Source: Lumbricus terrestris (lineage: Eukaryota; Annelida; Clitellata; Crassiclitellata; Lumbricidae). Taken from it: a stretch of 64,000 nucleotides of DNA. Numbering within the stretch: the stretch's first letter is position 1; every line of letters begins with the position of its first letter. The position numbers and the translations under genes were made by a program. Under the pieces are notes generated by a model, which saw nothing but the letters and a program-made list of their open reading frames with translations, ran no database searches and was not told where the DNA came from. Shown here piece after piece: positions 41,401 to 52,913 of this stretch. The DNA lies in assembly GCA_949752735.1 (NCBI GenBank), contig OX457043.1, forward strand, positions 285,001 through 349,000, read 5' to 3'.

Positions 41401-44400
41401 AACACATGATTGTAAGTTGAATCACTTCTTCCAACACATGATTATAAGTTGAATCATTTCTTCCAACACATGATTGTAAGTTGAATCACTTCTTCCAACA
41501 CATGATTGTAAGTTAAATCATTTCTTCCAACACATGATTGTAAGTTGAATCATTTCATCCAACACATGATTGTAAGTTAAATCATTTCTTCTAACACATG
41601 ATTGTAAGTTAAATCATTTCTTTCAACACATGATTGTAAATTGAATTACAGTCCAACAGTTGAATCATTCTCATTCATCATATGAACAGAGTCTGTTTTG
41701 ATTCAATGCCCAGATGGGGGGTCCGTAGCTCAGTTGAGAGTGCTGGTCGTTAAACTGAGTGTCATCCACGCAAACCGGCTTCAAGCCTCGCTCAGGGCAT
41801 TAATTTATTAAAGTTTCTGTTAGCTGCCATTGGCGCTTTGCTGTTGTGTTGTTTGACTCGGGTTCTGCTAAAAATAAAAGATAGCCCCTCCCTTCTGGCT
41901 TGGCCGACCAGGAGTGATCCAGCACTTAGGCCATTAGTGTTAAGCTATCGAACCAACCCACTGTTGTAAAGCCGACCTGCGTGTCGTGCTATAGTGGGCT
42001 GTATTTCGTATAACCTGTATCTGTAATCATTCTGCGGTTTGCCAGATTGAATCATTAAAAGAAGATTATTATTATTATTATTAGATATTAACTTCTTTCA
42101 TCTAAAGTTGATTTTGTTGATGACGAAGAAACTGTAATACTAACTGAATTCTTTACCAGCAATTTATGCTAATTAACATTATTTAAAGAAATTATTTAAA
42201 GCCAAACTTTCCACGCAGCATCAATACAGATCTGTCTGTTGTTGCTAGTTGTCTATGCAGTGAGGACATGCACTGAATGATTTCTAAACAGAAATATATA
42301 ACATTATAATTATACAGACATTACATTATTAATTATACCTACATTACATTATTAATAATACAGACATTACATTATTAATAATACAGACATTACATTATTA
42401 ATTATACAGACACTACATTACATTAATTATACAGACATTACGTTATTAATAATACAGACATTACGTTATTAATAATACAGACATTACATTACATTAATAA
42501 TACAGACATTACATTATTAATTATACTACATTACATTATATTTATACTGACATTACATTATTCAGACATCACAGTCAATGACGACTTGTCTTTTGCTGCA
42601 GTGAATCCGATGACAAACTACGTTTTTGACATCTTGTCTGCTATGTTGAAAGCAAAGAAGAAGAAATTGCTGCGGCCAAGTTGTGAAGATGGGGAGAGAA
42701 GAAAATGTAAGTTTTCATATTTTAAGAGATATTCAGAAACATTAACAAATCTTTTGGATATCAACACTCTAACAAAGTCATCAAAATGCCAAAGACATTT
42801 TTCTGATAATGCAAATAATTTGTATTCATTTAATCACTAAGAAAGATCTGAGATTGTATGTTGGTTTGAAAAGATAATCCAGAATATGACGAAACATGTT
42901 AAAAGTATAAAATTATAATTTGACATTTATGAAGCACTTTCACTTCCCCCTCCTCCTCACCTGAACCAGTGATGAGAAATGAAAGAATAATTTTAAGACC
43001 GATGTTTTTTAATGTCTGATGAAATTCAGCAACAACACGCATGACAGACACAACATAACCACACAGTGTGGATATAACGCCCTGAGAACTTAATTTCTAA
43101 ATCTATTTGAAACCTCGTGAAGAGCTTCTTCTGTCTAATAGCAATCCTAAGGTTTCTTTTTACGGATGTGCATGCATGTAAAAATCGCATAATTGTTTCT
43201 TTTGTTTCTTTGAAAGTTCTGTTGTCTTTCAGATGTAATTGTGACGAACCTGACAGTGAGAGGTCATCATATCAATGAAATCATCTCCGTTCTTCGCTTC
43301 TGTCGTCGGCCAAGAAGTCCTTTTGAACTGAGAATTACAATTGTCGAGTTTCATTATGTTATGGTCCCAGAGATCTGCAACGTTTTGAAGGAGATTAACA
43401 CAAAGGTATGAATGGGTCTTTTATGGATGGGTCTTTTATGGATCGGTCCTTTATCAATTTCATTTCTCTTTCTATTTCAATTTCATTTCTCATCACTGGG
43501 TTTCATGTGGAAAACTCCATCAATTTTAGAAATTTACTTCTTGTAGGCAAAGGGATGGTGTGTCTCTACAGATATAAGTTTCCACAGCTCACATCAGTTT
43601 CCTCAGCTCACATCAGTTTCCTCAGCTCACATCAGTTTCCTCAGCTCACATCAGTTTCCTCAGCTCACATCAGTTTCCTCAGCTCACATCAGTTTCCTCA
43701 GCTCACATCAGTTTCCTCTGCTGCCAGCATAGACTAGCAATTACTTCAATTTTAGCTGTTCAATAGAAAAACTGCTTTAAATAGAATAATACAATAGCCA
43801 TTTGTTGTACTGCTCTTTCTTGTTTTCTTTGTTTCCATATGCAATGATGCACGGTTTTATATTGTATCATTTATTCTGGTATTTTGTTCAATGTCTGTAG
43901 TATTTGGAGTCAGTCACAGTCATAAATCGAGGAGAATTTACACCGACAGACATGGCACGGTTGGAGAATCTCTTGGCTCCATGTTCTCAGCTTTACTCTC
44001 TCCGACTTGAGCAGTCGGGTCAAAGTGAGGATCTGATGATGGAGGCGATGGCCGATGCCATGTCATCTCTGCTCCGTCACTTCCCAAACCTAAAACAACT
44101 GCAGCTGTGTAAGTTTGTAATTGCAACGTTTGCAGCCCAGTACCAGCCACCGCCACAGCTCGAGAGGCTCTGTCTACGAAAATGTCTCATCATGGACTCT
44201 GAATGGCAGGTGTGGGCATCAAAGGCTAACTCCGCAACCATCAAAGTGTTGTGGGTCGATCTGCATACAATGCATTCCATAGGAAAAGGATTTGTATCAT
44301 TCATAGAGACGCATGCGAGAACCATCGTTCGACTGAGGCTAGAAATCGAGGAGCCATCACTGAGCACCGGTCACATCAAACAGATCGCTCATCATCTCAG

Positions 44401-44644
44401 TCCATTTGGACGACTCGTTGAGTTCTTCTACAAAGTCGAAAAGAGTCCGATCACTTTGGAGATTGTTCAGGAATTGGTTCAGCAGTTCCTCGTCATTGAC
44501 ACGCTAGATTCTTTCATTCTTGAAACGGAAAGTCGCGATGTAAAGAAAACGCGTTTCAAGAAGTCGATAAACCGGTTGATGAAAACTATATGCAAGACTC
44601 GGTCCCGACCGATTGGCACGGTCTGGATACATCACAGAAAGTAA
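38469..44644 (+). CDS. LRRC14/PRAME-family leucine-rich repeat protein, 5-exon model
   Basis: Exons 38469-38564, 39545-39995, 42602-42706, 43233-43405 and 43901-44644 join with matching phases into 522 codons. The order follows LRRC14/PRAME: a helical N-terminal part containing VLDMTCL (LRRC14 has VLDMTGL), a segment like PRAME's VEVLVDL region (VIVTNLTVRG), irregular leucine-rich repeats, and an end like the family's Arg-x-x-VLW terminus (RPIGTVWIHHRK). Residues 60-69 (PLTKLCCLEI) match the elongin BC-box pattern [STP]-L-x3-C-x3-[AILV], and LPPLL at 83-87 resembles a Cul2-box. PRAME and LRRC14 act as CUL2 ubiquitin ligase receptors, so that role is inferred. The first exon's ATG is chosen because it leads straight to a GTAAGT donor; upstream 5' exons are possible. 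Confidence 0.75.
39977..41640 (+). repeat. 32-bp minisatellite seeded by an exon/intron junction (LRRC14-like exon 2)
   Basis: Unit TGATTGTAAGTTGAATCACT plus CTTCCAACACA, period 32. The first copy straddles the 3' end of exon 2 (exon ends CATGATT, intron begins GTAAGT), so most later copies carry a full GTAAGT donor. About five units precede and eight follow the piggyBac insertion at 40129-41388. Confidence 0.9.
40129..41388. mobile_element. Non-autonomous piggyBac-like element inside an intronic minisatellite
   Basis: TTAA at both ends; termini CCCTCGAATGCCCAAGG and, inverted, ACACTCGAGTGCCCAAGG. Just inside each end are GC-rich palindromic GGGGTCC/GGACCCC blocks. Near the right end two about 200-bp segments (40941-41135 and 41145-41320) are diverged direct repeats. 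The insertion splits the 32-bp minisatellite of the LRRC14-like gene at a unit reading GTAAGTTAAATC, exactly at its TTAA. No transposase is visible. Confidence 0.9.
41715..42085 (+). mobile_element. tRNA-derived SINE with (ATT)n tail
   Basis: Plus strand GGTCCGTAGCTCAGTTGAGA (A-box) and CCGGCTTCAAGCCTCG (degenerate B-box), a body of about 280 bp, and an ATT-repeat tail at 42066-42083. In intron 2 of the LRRC14-like gene. Confidence 0.7.
42290..42560. repeat. Degenerate minisatellite ATACAGACATTACATTATTA
   Basis: About 12 imperfect 20-24-bp units in intron 2 of the LRRC14-like gene, ending just before the acceptor of exon 3. Confidence 0.85.
43577..43725. repeat. 19-bp minisatellite
   Basis: About eight copies of CCTCAGCTCACATCAGTTT in intron 4 of the LRRC14-like gene. 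Shorter 16-bp repeats (ATGGGTCTTTT) lie right after the exon 4 donor at 43407-43455. Confidence 0.9.
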
Positions 44645-44811
44645 CAGTCAGTCTCTCCGCGTGACAAAATGACACCGGACACAAATTAAAATGCGAAGTG
44701 AACATCTCGGTTAACTAGAAAGCAATTACGTTCTACTCATTAGGAACTCTAAACAGTTGCAGCAACATGATGAGGAATAGGAATAGTTGTTGACAGACGA
44801 ATGCGATTTCG

Positions 44812-47800
44812 TCAGCTAGTAAGTATTCTCAGTAAGCGTGATACGACGTGAACGTTGATGCTGTTGCCGAGAGCTCGGTATAACTGAAGAGTTGTCACGT
44901 TGTCTGGAAAATCTAAAATTGTAAATGCTGAATAAAATCAGTTGAAACTTAAGAGATTATTCATTCTAAGAAGTGTCGTTAGTGGCAGTGGATTTCACTG
45001 GCAACTAGACATTGACTAATATTGTCACACGTGTATACATGACTAGTCAATTTTCAAAGCTAAGATAACTGACTTACAAATATAAAACCATCTTTCACAT
45101 TAAACACAGCAGAATTTTTGGTCCAAAGTTTTAAGTACTTCCTGTCGGAATAATATAAACTTTCCTATTAAAAAGAATTTGGTCTCAATGTAACATGCTG
45201 CAGGAGAGAGAACATGCTTGTAGTAAATCACATGTAATCTAATCTAATCTATCTAATCTAATAAAACATTTGTAAAGCGCTTCTCACAGCAGAGCTATTC
45301 AGAAGCGCTCTCAGCGTGACAGGCCCATGAAAAGAGAAAAGTCTTCAAGCAGCGAAAAGATGCAGGTGAATTTCCTACAAGAATCCTGCCACGAATTTCA
45401 GAAGGAAGGTGATTCCAAATTAAAGGACCAACAATAGCAAAAGCCCGATGTTGGGTTAATGAGGTTTGTGATCTGGGTACAAATGGATAAAAGCGGTGAG
45501 CAGAACGAAGAGGGCATGAAGATCTTACAGAAAGAGGCCTGCACATTAAGTCGCACAAGTAATTAGGCGCTAAGCCCTGCAGGGACTTAGTAACTAGGAG
45601 TAAGATGTAAATGTATTAATTGGATGGAAAATCAACATTCTAGATATTCATGATCTAAATAAAAAGGACTTAAAATTGCCCTCCTAAGTAGGCTGTGGTC
45701 AACATGTCTTTGTACAAAGTAATAAACACAGGATTTAATTCACAAATTGATATAGCACCAATACAACACAAACAGTGGCATCCAGACCGGACAATACATA
45801 AGCACAAATGAATAAAATGGTTTTGAAGCAATTAAAAACATTTAGCAACATTAAAACACGATCATCCTTTCTACAGGATTTCATTTAGAGAAGACTTTAC
45901 AAACTGACCAAACTGCGAAGGAAAGCAGAGGAGATTCGCTATTTCTCTTGGTGTGAAGAAGCGCAGCTGAAGCGCCTCAACTTCTTTTGCACATTCCTCG
46001 GCCATCGTCCCAGAGACTCGAAATTCCGTCTGTAAAAATAACGAAATCAATCCTTTGCCTAAGTACAAATGCTTTATCTTACAAGCAGTTCATTGATTAC
46101 GCAAGACAATACAGATCAATGATTGTGTTCTTATTAACGTTCTTGTATTGTAATTGTATGTGCAGATAATCGGACTTTTATATAGGGCCACTCAAAGAGT
46201 AAAACAAATTGGAGGTGCTCTGTGCTCAAGCTAAACTATAATATCAGTTAGCAAAACAAACTAGAAGAGTCACCAATGGTGAGCACACACACAGTGTCAC
46301 ACACACACACAGTGTCACACACACACACACAGTGTCACACACACAGATCCAATACAGACTCCAATTGACAGTTGGCATGGCTGTTCAAAGGATGTATTAT
46401 ACAGACACAACTTCTCTCTCGGCTCTGTGCTATATAAACTGAATGCATTCACATCTAATTAGTTGTAGACCACACCAGAATTTAATTTTTTATAAATGTG
46501 CAGTCTGCCTGCTAAGAAGAAAATCTAACCAGGGGTCATACTCTAAAAATGGGAGCACATCTCAGCACATCCAGGTCACCTGGTTTCCACCAGGTTCTTT
46601 AAACAAACATCCAGACTTAGCGTAAGCTGTTGAATTTCCATACATGTAGCAACCATATTTGACTACAGGTATGAATCAAATTAATATTTAAATTACCAAG
46701 TCTCTGAGCGAGGTCTTCATTTGAACGACAGACCCAGCGCCTTCAATGTGATGACCGTATCTGGAAGAGAAGATGCAACAAATTAGGTCAGATTACAAAA
46801 CTAGCAATGAGAAAAGCTTGGCTAGCAGCATATAGCAAACGAACTTGGCATCTATTGCTGCATGCCCATCTTATCTTTCCACATCTTCCGCCTTCTACGT
46901 CAGTTGCTGGGAGGTTGGAGAGGTCCAACCCCTCCCTCCCTTCCTCTGCAAATCTTCTTCTGAGCCTCCTCAGTTAAGTAACTGAAAAGACATCGACAGC
47001 ATTGGAAAAACTAAAACTTCTCACGAGTCATCGGTTGTTTTATGTGCAATATATCAACATTCGATGTTGATAAGCGTTCTTTGTGTACTTTTCGTATTAA
47101 TCCCAAATCTTCTACCTCTGCCCCACGACTCTCACCAGAACTGAAACCCTCGTCCACACTCTGCATTCACCCCACGACATCTGCGATAAATTCCAACCAA
47201 TGTCGTAATTTTAAAGTCAGAGTAGTGAATTATTCTTGGAGTTTATGCACTCCCCGTACACACGTACATTTTGTTGACCCCTCCTCTGTACGCTTACATA
47301 CAAATAGGATTCTCTACCCTCCCCTTACAAAGTTATTTAGCTAAAGCCATCTAAGAAACATGTATTTTACCATAGATTTATTTTTCTTAAACATCAAAAA
47401 TGTTTGCTAGCTCAAAATTTATAACTGTTATGGTAATAAAAATTTTGATGTAGTCAAATGCCACCGGACAACCACAGGATAATAATCCACATTAATAATC
47501 GAGTTGTAGTGAACATCATAATTAGACATTTATTTTGCGCACGTACATTTTGCCGAGACCCCATCGCTATCCGTGCGCATCTGAATGCAAATCACCTAAA
47601 TCCCGTAATATATGGACAAACCCTCCTATCCTAGCTGACAATTTATTCCATTTAGTTTCGTATCTTAACAGAATTTCATTTCCCAGTTAAATGGACCTGG
47701 AATTATTCGACTTATTTCCATTTAGATTTACGCTTCGATAAGTTTCAAGACAAAGAAGACCTCTGACCTTTTAGTAAAGCAGCAACTGTTCGATGAATCC

Positions 47801-50800
47801 CTCTGCGTGAGATCCATCACCCAAAAGTAACGGTAGAACTTCTGTGGCAGCAGATAGCGTTCAAAATACTCATCTGGTTGATCCTCCAAATATTCAGACA
47901 ACAGCCGATGTGCAACCGGATGATGTGCAACCGGATGATGTGCAACCGGATGATGTGCAACCGAATGATGTGCAACCGGATGATGTGCAACCGAATGATG
48001 TGCAACCGGATGAAGTGCAACTGACTCTCCCTCAGCAACAGCAACGCAAGTGACCTCAGTAGAAGGAGAAAGGTCATGACCTGACCTAGAATTGTGACTT
48101 GTATGTGCACCATGAAACGTTGATGCAAAGGCATTGGGATTTTGAGAAGTTTCAGTTGAACTCTGAGAGATGAGCATAGATTCATCTGAGTGAAGTATTT
48201 CTGCTTGAGGACATGATGAATCGTTGCACTGAAGACTACCATCATCATCACCATCATCATCATCATCATCACCATCATCATCAGCCATGGGTTCTGTCGG
48301 TAAGGAGGGCAGTGTTTTTAGAATCTGCAGAAACACAACAGACGCCGATACTTCAGATCTTCTCTAATTACATGTGAAATGTAACACCTACACACACAAG
48401 TTGCTGTGAAACATCGACAAAACATTTATTAAATTCTTCTCTAGCCAGCGATAAAATGCTGGACAACAGAATTATTGCCTTCGTAGGCAAACCATAAAAT
48501 GAATACTGTAACGTTCTTTGCATAACTCCAACTTACTAATGTCTGTAAAAGTTCGAATTCAAGCCCGGAATGCCAGAGTCAAACAGAATGGCAAATGAAA
48601 GTCAAATCAACTCTAATAATTATTGTACATAAACATAATGTACCAGTCAGAAATGTTTGCACATGTTGAAAATGTTTGTAATAATAATGGCATCATTTAG
48701 GCTGGTGAGGATCACCATCAAAGGGTTCTTAGAGAAGGTAATTTATGTATGTCCAAGATGCACACAGCTCAGCTTCATGGGCGGAGTTTATCAGGGGCTA
48801 GGGGGGCTAAAGCCCCCCCAAGAAGACCCAAATTCATTTTTTTACTCTGTAAATGGTATCTTTTCCCGGGCTTAGCCCCCTCGAGAAGGCTTTAGCCCCT
48901 CCAAGAATGGAAACCAAACTCCGCCCATGCTCAGCTTCTGCTGTTTTTAAGTTACTGGCATGAGATAGGCTCCAGTATTTTGTACCTACATCTGATTTCC
49001 TTTTGAAGTTGAATGTCATTGGCCTTCGCTTGGCCACAAGGTAATATCTCAGACGAGAATTTGGAATTGAAAACTGTACAGGAGTCAGAAGTAATTCCTA
49101 AAACACAGAAAGGAGTCAATATATCTTTTGGCAGTTATAAAGTAAGAAGTCGCAACATGACATTTCATTACCATACGTTACATTAAGATCATCTGAAGTA
49201 AGATTGAAAATGCATCATCTCCCAAAGGACGCAAAGACAAGCTGAGAACAGAGACAGCAGTTATTGTTGAAATGGCCTATGTTTTACCTTTATCTTTATG
49301 ATTACATTTACCTCTGTGTTTACCTCTCAAGGTAAAATGATGAAATTGAACCACCCACCTGAAAGGTAAAGTTGAGTTTTTCTAGACTTTTCACTGTAGC
49401 ATCTCTTGTCAAAGACGTCTCGAAGCCTTTCACGTTCTCCAGAAAAATGTAGTCAGGAATCTTAGTCAGTCTAAAAGCAGAACCTCTGTGATGTCAGCCA
49501 AAAACACTTGCAATCATTGTATGTGTGTTTATATTCTTTAGTATACTGTCAGAACCAGCCGTATAAGCCACAGTTAGCCAAACATGAAATGATCTGCTTG
49601 CAATGCCTTCCTTGCACCTGTAAACTCTGAACTTTTAAAGCATGACCTTGAAAGTCAAATGCAACACATCAGATTATTGACAAGTGCTGCATCAGGTCAG
49701 AAGGTTTTCCAAACGGTCAATAAAACAAAGTTGAAAGTCAAAATTAAGAGAGTCGTCGTCGTGGCACAGTTACTAGAGTCGTCGTCGTTTTCGTCGAGAA
49801 AAATTCTCTAATTATTTATGATGCATCAAATGCAAGACATGAGACCAAGCATGCATTTCATTGCAATGTCTTGAAAGCCTTGGACATTTATATAGCTCCC
49901 TCAATTGCTGTTTACAACTCATATCATTATGCATTTATCAATGGACTGATCCTCTCTTGATGCTGAGTCAATTGTCTGGCTTGTCATTGGTTGAGTCCAA
50001 TGTCCAACGGACGTCCTGTCCATTAGATACCAGTGCTACATAAGTCACCAATCATCGTAATAATAATAATATGTTCCCAGCCATGGTCGTTCATAGAGCA
50101 GTTTTCTATGAATTCAATCTGTAAAATCAGCGAAAATAAAATGCTAAAAGAAGTTATATGAAAATAAGATGAGGACGAAGAGGAGGACGAAAGGACTACT
50201 TGGGCAGAAGGTCAAGGAAGTGGAGCAGAGACTTTGTCCTTTCATCCGCCACGTCTCGTTGCTTTCCAACCCTTGTGAATGGTTGACAGGGTGGACTCAT
50301 TGTCACGAGATCGGCGGAAAAACTCTCCAACTCAGACAGCGTCAGTGTCTAACAATGCAAAAGGAAAACAAAGCCACATCAACATTTATTACTGTTTAAA
50401 ACGACCCACAGATCAACGAACTATTCTCATCTTCAGTTTATTCTAACACTGATGCGCGGCGCGCGCAGTTAGCATAGACAGAAGGCATTTGAAAGTAATG
50501 TACAAAGAAATCAGATCATGACGAACAGAGATCACAGGTTTATAATAATGTTATCAAAATGTCGGAGATTATTTGATGGCCACAGTTAACTGCCTGGGAG
50601 AGCAGATAAAACTTCTTGTGATTGATTATATCAATAATTTTTTTACCAATAAACGCCTTTTATTTTACCAATAAATACTTTTTATTTTACCGATAAACGC
50701 TTTTTATTTTACCAATAAATACTTTTTATTTTACCGATAAACACTTTTTATTTTACCGATAAACACTTTGCTCGTATCTTAGTCTGTGGAAAGTTGTGGC

Positions 50801-51343
50801 GATAGATGGAATTCGAGATGTGATTTATGTCAATGGCTGCAACAACATCGAACGGAATTCCGCTCTCTGTAATAATTAGAACAAATTTTCCATCAGTAAA
50901 GTCTAGATGAGGATAAATAAAAAAGTTTTCTAATATTAATTAAAATAATTATTGAAAAATTCTGACATAATACAGTCACACACATTGTACAGCCATAAGT
51001 TTATTTAAGTTTATTGACACGACCATTGTTATAAAAGACAATTGATGTAACAACAATAACATGGCATGGAACTTGACAAAGGCTGACAAAGGAAGCGTTC
51101 TAAAGTGTTTCCTAAGAACGCATCCAATAGCTGCACATCGTTCAATTTCACATTAACTGATAATGGATATCTTGAATCAATAAATTAATATAATTATACT
51201 GTATAATAAAATGCTTTTTTTAATAGGTCAACATTTCCATTCTATTCTGTTTAGCCAGACTTGCCTTTCAGTGCACAATGCATTCCACCAATTCCGCTGT
51301 ACAGTTCTAAAACAACCAACTTTTTCCTTGTTGCATCCATCAT
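44812..51343 (-). CDS. TRDMT1: tRNA (cytosine-5) methyltransferase TRDMT1/DNMT2, 9-exon model
   Basis: Methylates C38 of tRNA-Asp and related tRNAs with SAM (family knowledge). Exons: 51343-51265, 50866-50757, 50330-50200, 49470-49359, 49097-48990, 48324-47768, 46760-46697, 46029-45909, 44912-44812; 1383 nt, 460 residues. Motifs in order: I (LELYSGIGGMH, residue about 11), IV with catalytic Cys (SPPCQPFTR, Cys 78), VI (ENVKGFE, 118), VIII (NSRLRYYL), the DNMT2 marker CFT followed by a motif IX-like EGAGS, FFTPREIANLL, and X (RALGNSINVHVV). All catalytic residues are intact. The human enzyme has 391 residues; the excess is an acidic and His-rich insert in exon 6. Intron 1 uses a GC donor. Two in-frame ATGs are adjacent at the start. 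Confidence 0.93.
45236..45560 (-). pseudogene. LINE 3' fragment in the last TRDMT1 intron
   Basis: Minus-strand frame contains FVPRSQTSL, AFAIVGPLIWNHLPSEIR and FRCLKTFLFSWAC, the characteristic C-terminal block of CR1/RTE-like non-LTR ORF2 proteins, followed by a short TTAGA-repeat 3' tail. Clear 5' truncation. Confidence 0.8.
47768..48324 (-). CDS. TRDMT1: TRDMT1 exon 6 with acidic run and VAHHP/S repeat insert
   Basis: This 557-nt exon starts after CTGCAG in phase 0 and ends at AAAAG before GTCAGA. It carries an Asp-rich run (residues about 193-208), about 70 residues of Ser/His-rich sequence, then some seven copies of the pentapeptide VAHHP/VAHHS encoded by a 15-bp tandem repeat (about 47903-48020). 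It then returns to family sequence (LSEYLEDQPDEYFERYLLP and CCFTKR). In vertebrate TRDMT1 the same position is a short disordered acidic loop, so the insert expands a tolerant loop in the target-recognition half. Confidence 0.85.
48776..48929. mobile_element. 154-bp hAT-like MITE in a TRDMT1 intron
   Basis: Termini CATGGGCGGAGTTT are inverted and flanked by the perfect 8-bp direct repeat CTCAGCTT (48768-48775, 48930-48937). The body is a hairpin-like run of GGGGCTAAAGCCCC type sequence. It shares both ends with the element at 3301-3528. Confidence 0.85.
50641..50770 (-). repeat. TRDMT1: 22-bp minisatellite seeded by an exon/intron junction (TRDMT1 exon 2)
   Basis: On the minus strand the unit is AAAGTGTTTATCGGTAAAATAA, about six copies. 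The first copy includes the last 13 nt of exon 2 and the GTAAAA donor; later copies keep GGTAAAA. Confidence 0.85.
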
Positions 51344-52321
51344 GTCTAAAAGAAAAACATGGTCATCATCACCGTCATTGCATATTGCTTCTAAAGACCC
51401 TAAATTGCTATGCAGAGGTTACAGTCATTATGTTGTAGCTGCTGTAGTTAAAGAAAGAAGTCACAGAAGATGGTGGGAGCTTTGTTGTGTTGTTTTCAGT
51501 TTGAATGCAGACGAACACATGGGCGGAGACATACGGGGCAGGGGGACAGTCCCCTCAATGTTTGTGGTGGGGGGCGTCCATGCAAGGCCACAGAATAAGG
51601 CTGTAGCGCACTCACATTAAAAGGATTTGTTATGCAAGCGTGTGCGACTTTAGACCAGCTGAACATTTTATAGATTTGATGCCGGATAATTTAACATAAC
51701 GCATGAAACTGGAAGTATTTTAATCAGGGATAACTTCGATTTAATAGTTTTCTTACATCATATTCTATTCACTTTTTCTACAAAAAATTATTCGGCATGT
51801 CAACAGCAACGTGCTCTTCTACTCCATAGATCTATATAATAATAATAGAGTGTATGGATCTATCCGGAAACTCCTTCTACCAAAGCAGAGCCGTAAATGT
51901 ACCAAAGATATTATAAAATTAAGTAAGTAAAAATATTATTTAATTGACCACCAGCACAGTAAAAACGCACAGTAGTTTACAGAGGAAATGAATAATAGAA
52001 TGCATTTATGCAAAGTTAAACAACATTCGCATAATAAAACTTCTTCTGGCAAAAGAATCAACTCTAGGAAGGGTTAGATTATGTGGTCTTGGTGAATAAG
52101 CTGGTCTCCCTGGCGTGGCTTTTGTAAGCGCCGAGAAATTCTCGAAGATTTACATTACATTACATTGGTCGAGTATTGTATGGAGTGACCTTATCATTGT
52201 AGCTGGTTGCGGTGTGTCAACCGGACTGTTAATAGCCTAAAGATTAAAGAGAATATTATTATCAGGAAGGAGGAGATCGTGAAGAATGTGACAATGATTT
52301 AAGAGGATAGAGCGGAAAAGA

Positions 52322-52419
52322 GCAGAGTCAGCTCTAGAACAAATTTGTTCTAGAGCTGACTCTGCCGATTTTCCTAGTTTTGACGAACTTAAGTTCGTCA
52401 AAACTAGGAAAATCGGCAG
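52322..52419. repeat. Two abutting perfect palindromes (44 bp and 58 bp)
   Basis: 52322-52365 is a perfect palindrome centred on AAATTT; 52362-52419 is a perfect 58-bp palindrome centred on CTTAAG. They share their joining bases CTGC. They lie just 3' of a LINE fragment. Confidence 0.95.
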
Positions 52420-52437
52420 GAAGGAAGCTAGAACGGG

Positions 52438-52913
52438 TCAATTTTCTAAAAGACCGTTAAGACGTTTTCGCTCCATTGCGTTGGCAAATCCCCACCAAAC
52501 AGAGGAAGCATAAAGTAATCTTGTAATGGTAGTAGCTCTAACAACGTCAAATAGACGTTGACCGTGGAGGCCGTGGGCGACCAAAACACGCAAAGCAAAC
52601 ATGGATTGCCGGGCTTTACAGCATATTCTGTTAATGTGAGCCTCAAAGCCAATCCGATCAGAGATGGTGACACCCAAAACAACCATCTGCTGGACCCTTT
52701 CGATGCCCGAGATGGGGGGGGAGGGAGAGCAATAGCTTTAGACCGAGGTCGCCTGATGATCATTTCACTGGTCTTAGCTTGATTTAGTTTAAAATTGCTA
52801 ATGGATGCCCACTTTTTACTTATCTTTTCTTCTACGATATCGTGGACAAGTTTTTGGATGATATCACGTCTTTTACATAGGTAAACACATTCAATCAGTT
52901 TGATTTCTTTCAA
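52438..52913 (-). pseudogene. LINE reverse transcriptase C-terminal fragment
   Basis: Two overlapping minus-strand frames give KTSEMIIRRPRSKA, then VVLGVTISDRIGFEAHI, CCKARQSMFALRVL and LLYASSVWWGF, the region after the RT palm in Jockey/CR1-like elements. One frameshift separates the two parts. Related to the copy at 33240-34400. Confidence 0.8.

Noticed and set aside
41715..41800. Possible tRNA gene
   Set aside because: Degenerate B-box, no acceptor stem pairing and an ATT-tailed body; a SINE head.
43904..44367. Minus-strand frames opposite the LRRC14-like last exon
   Set aside because: Shadows of a well-supported coding exon.
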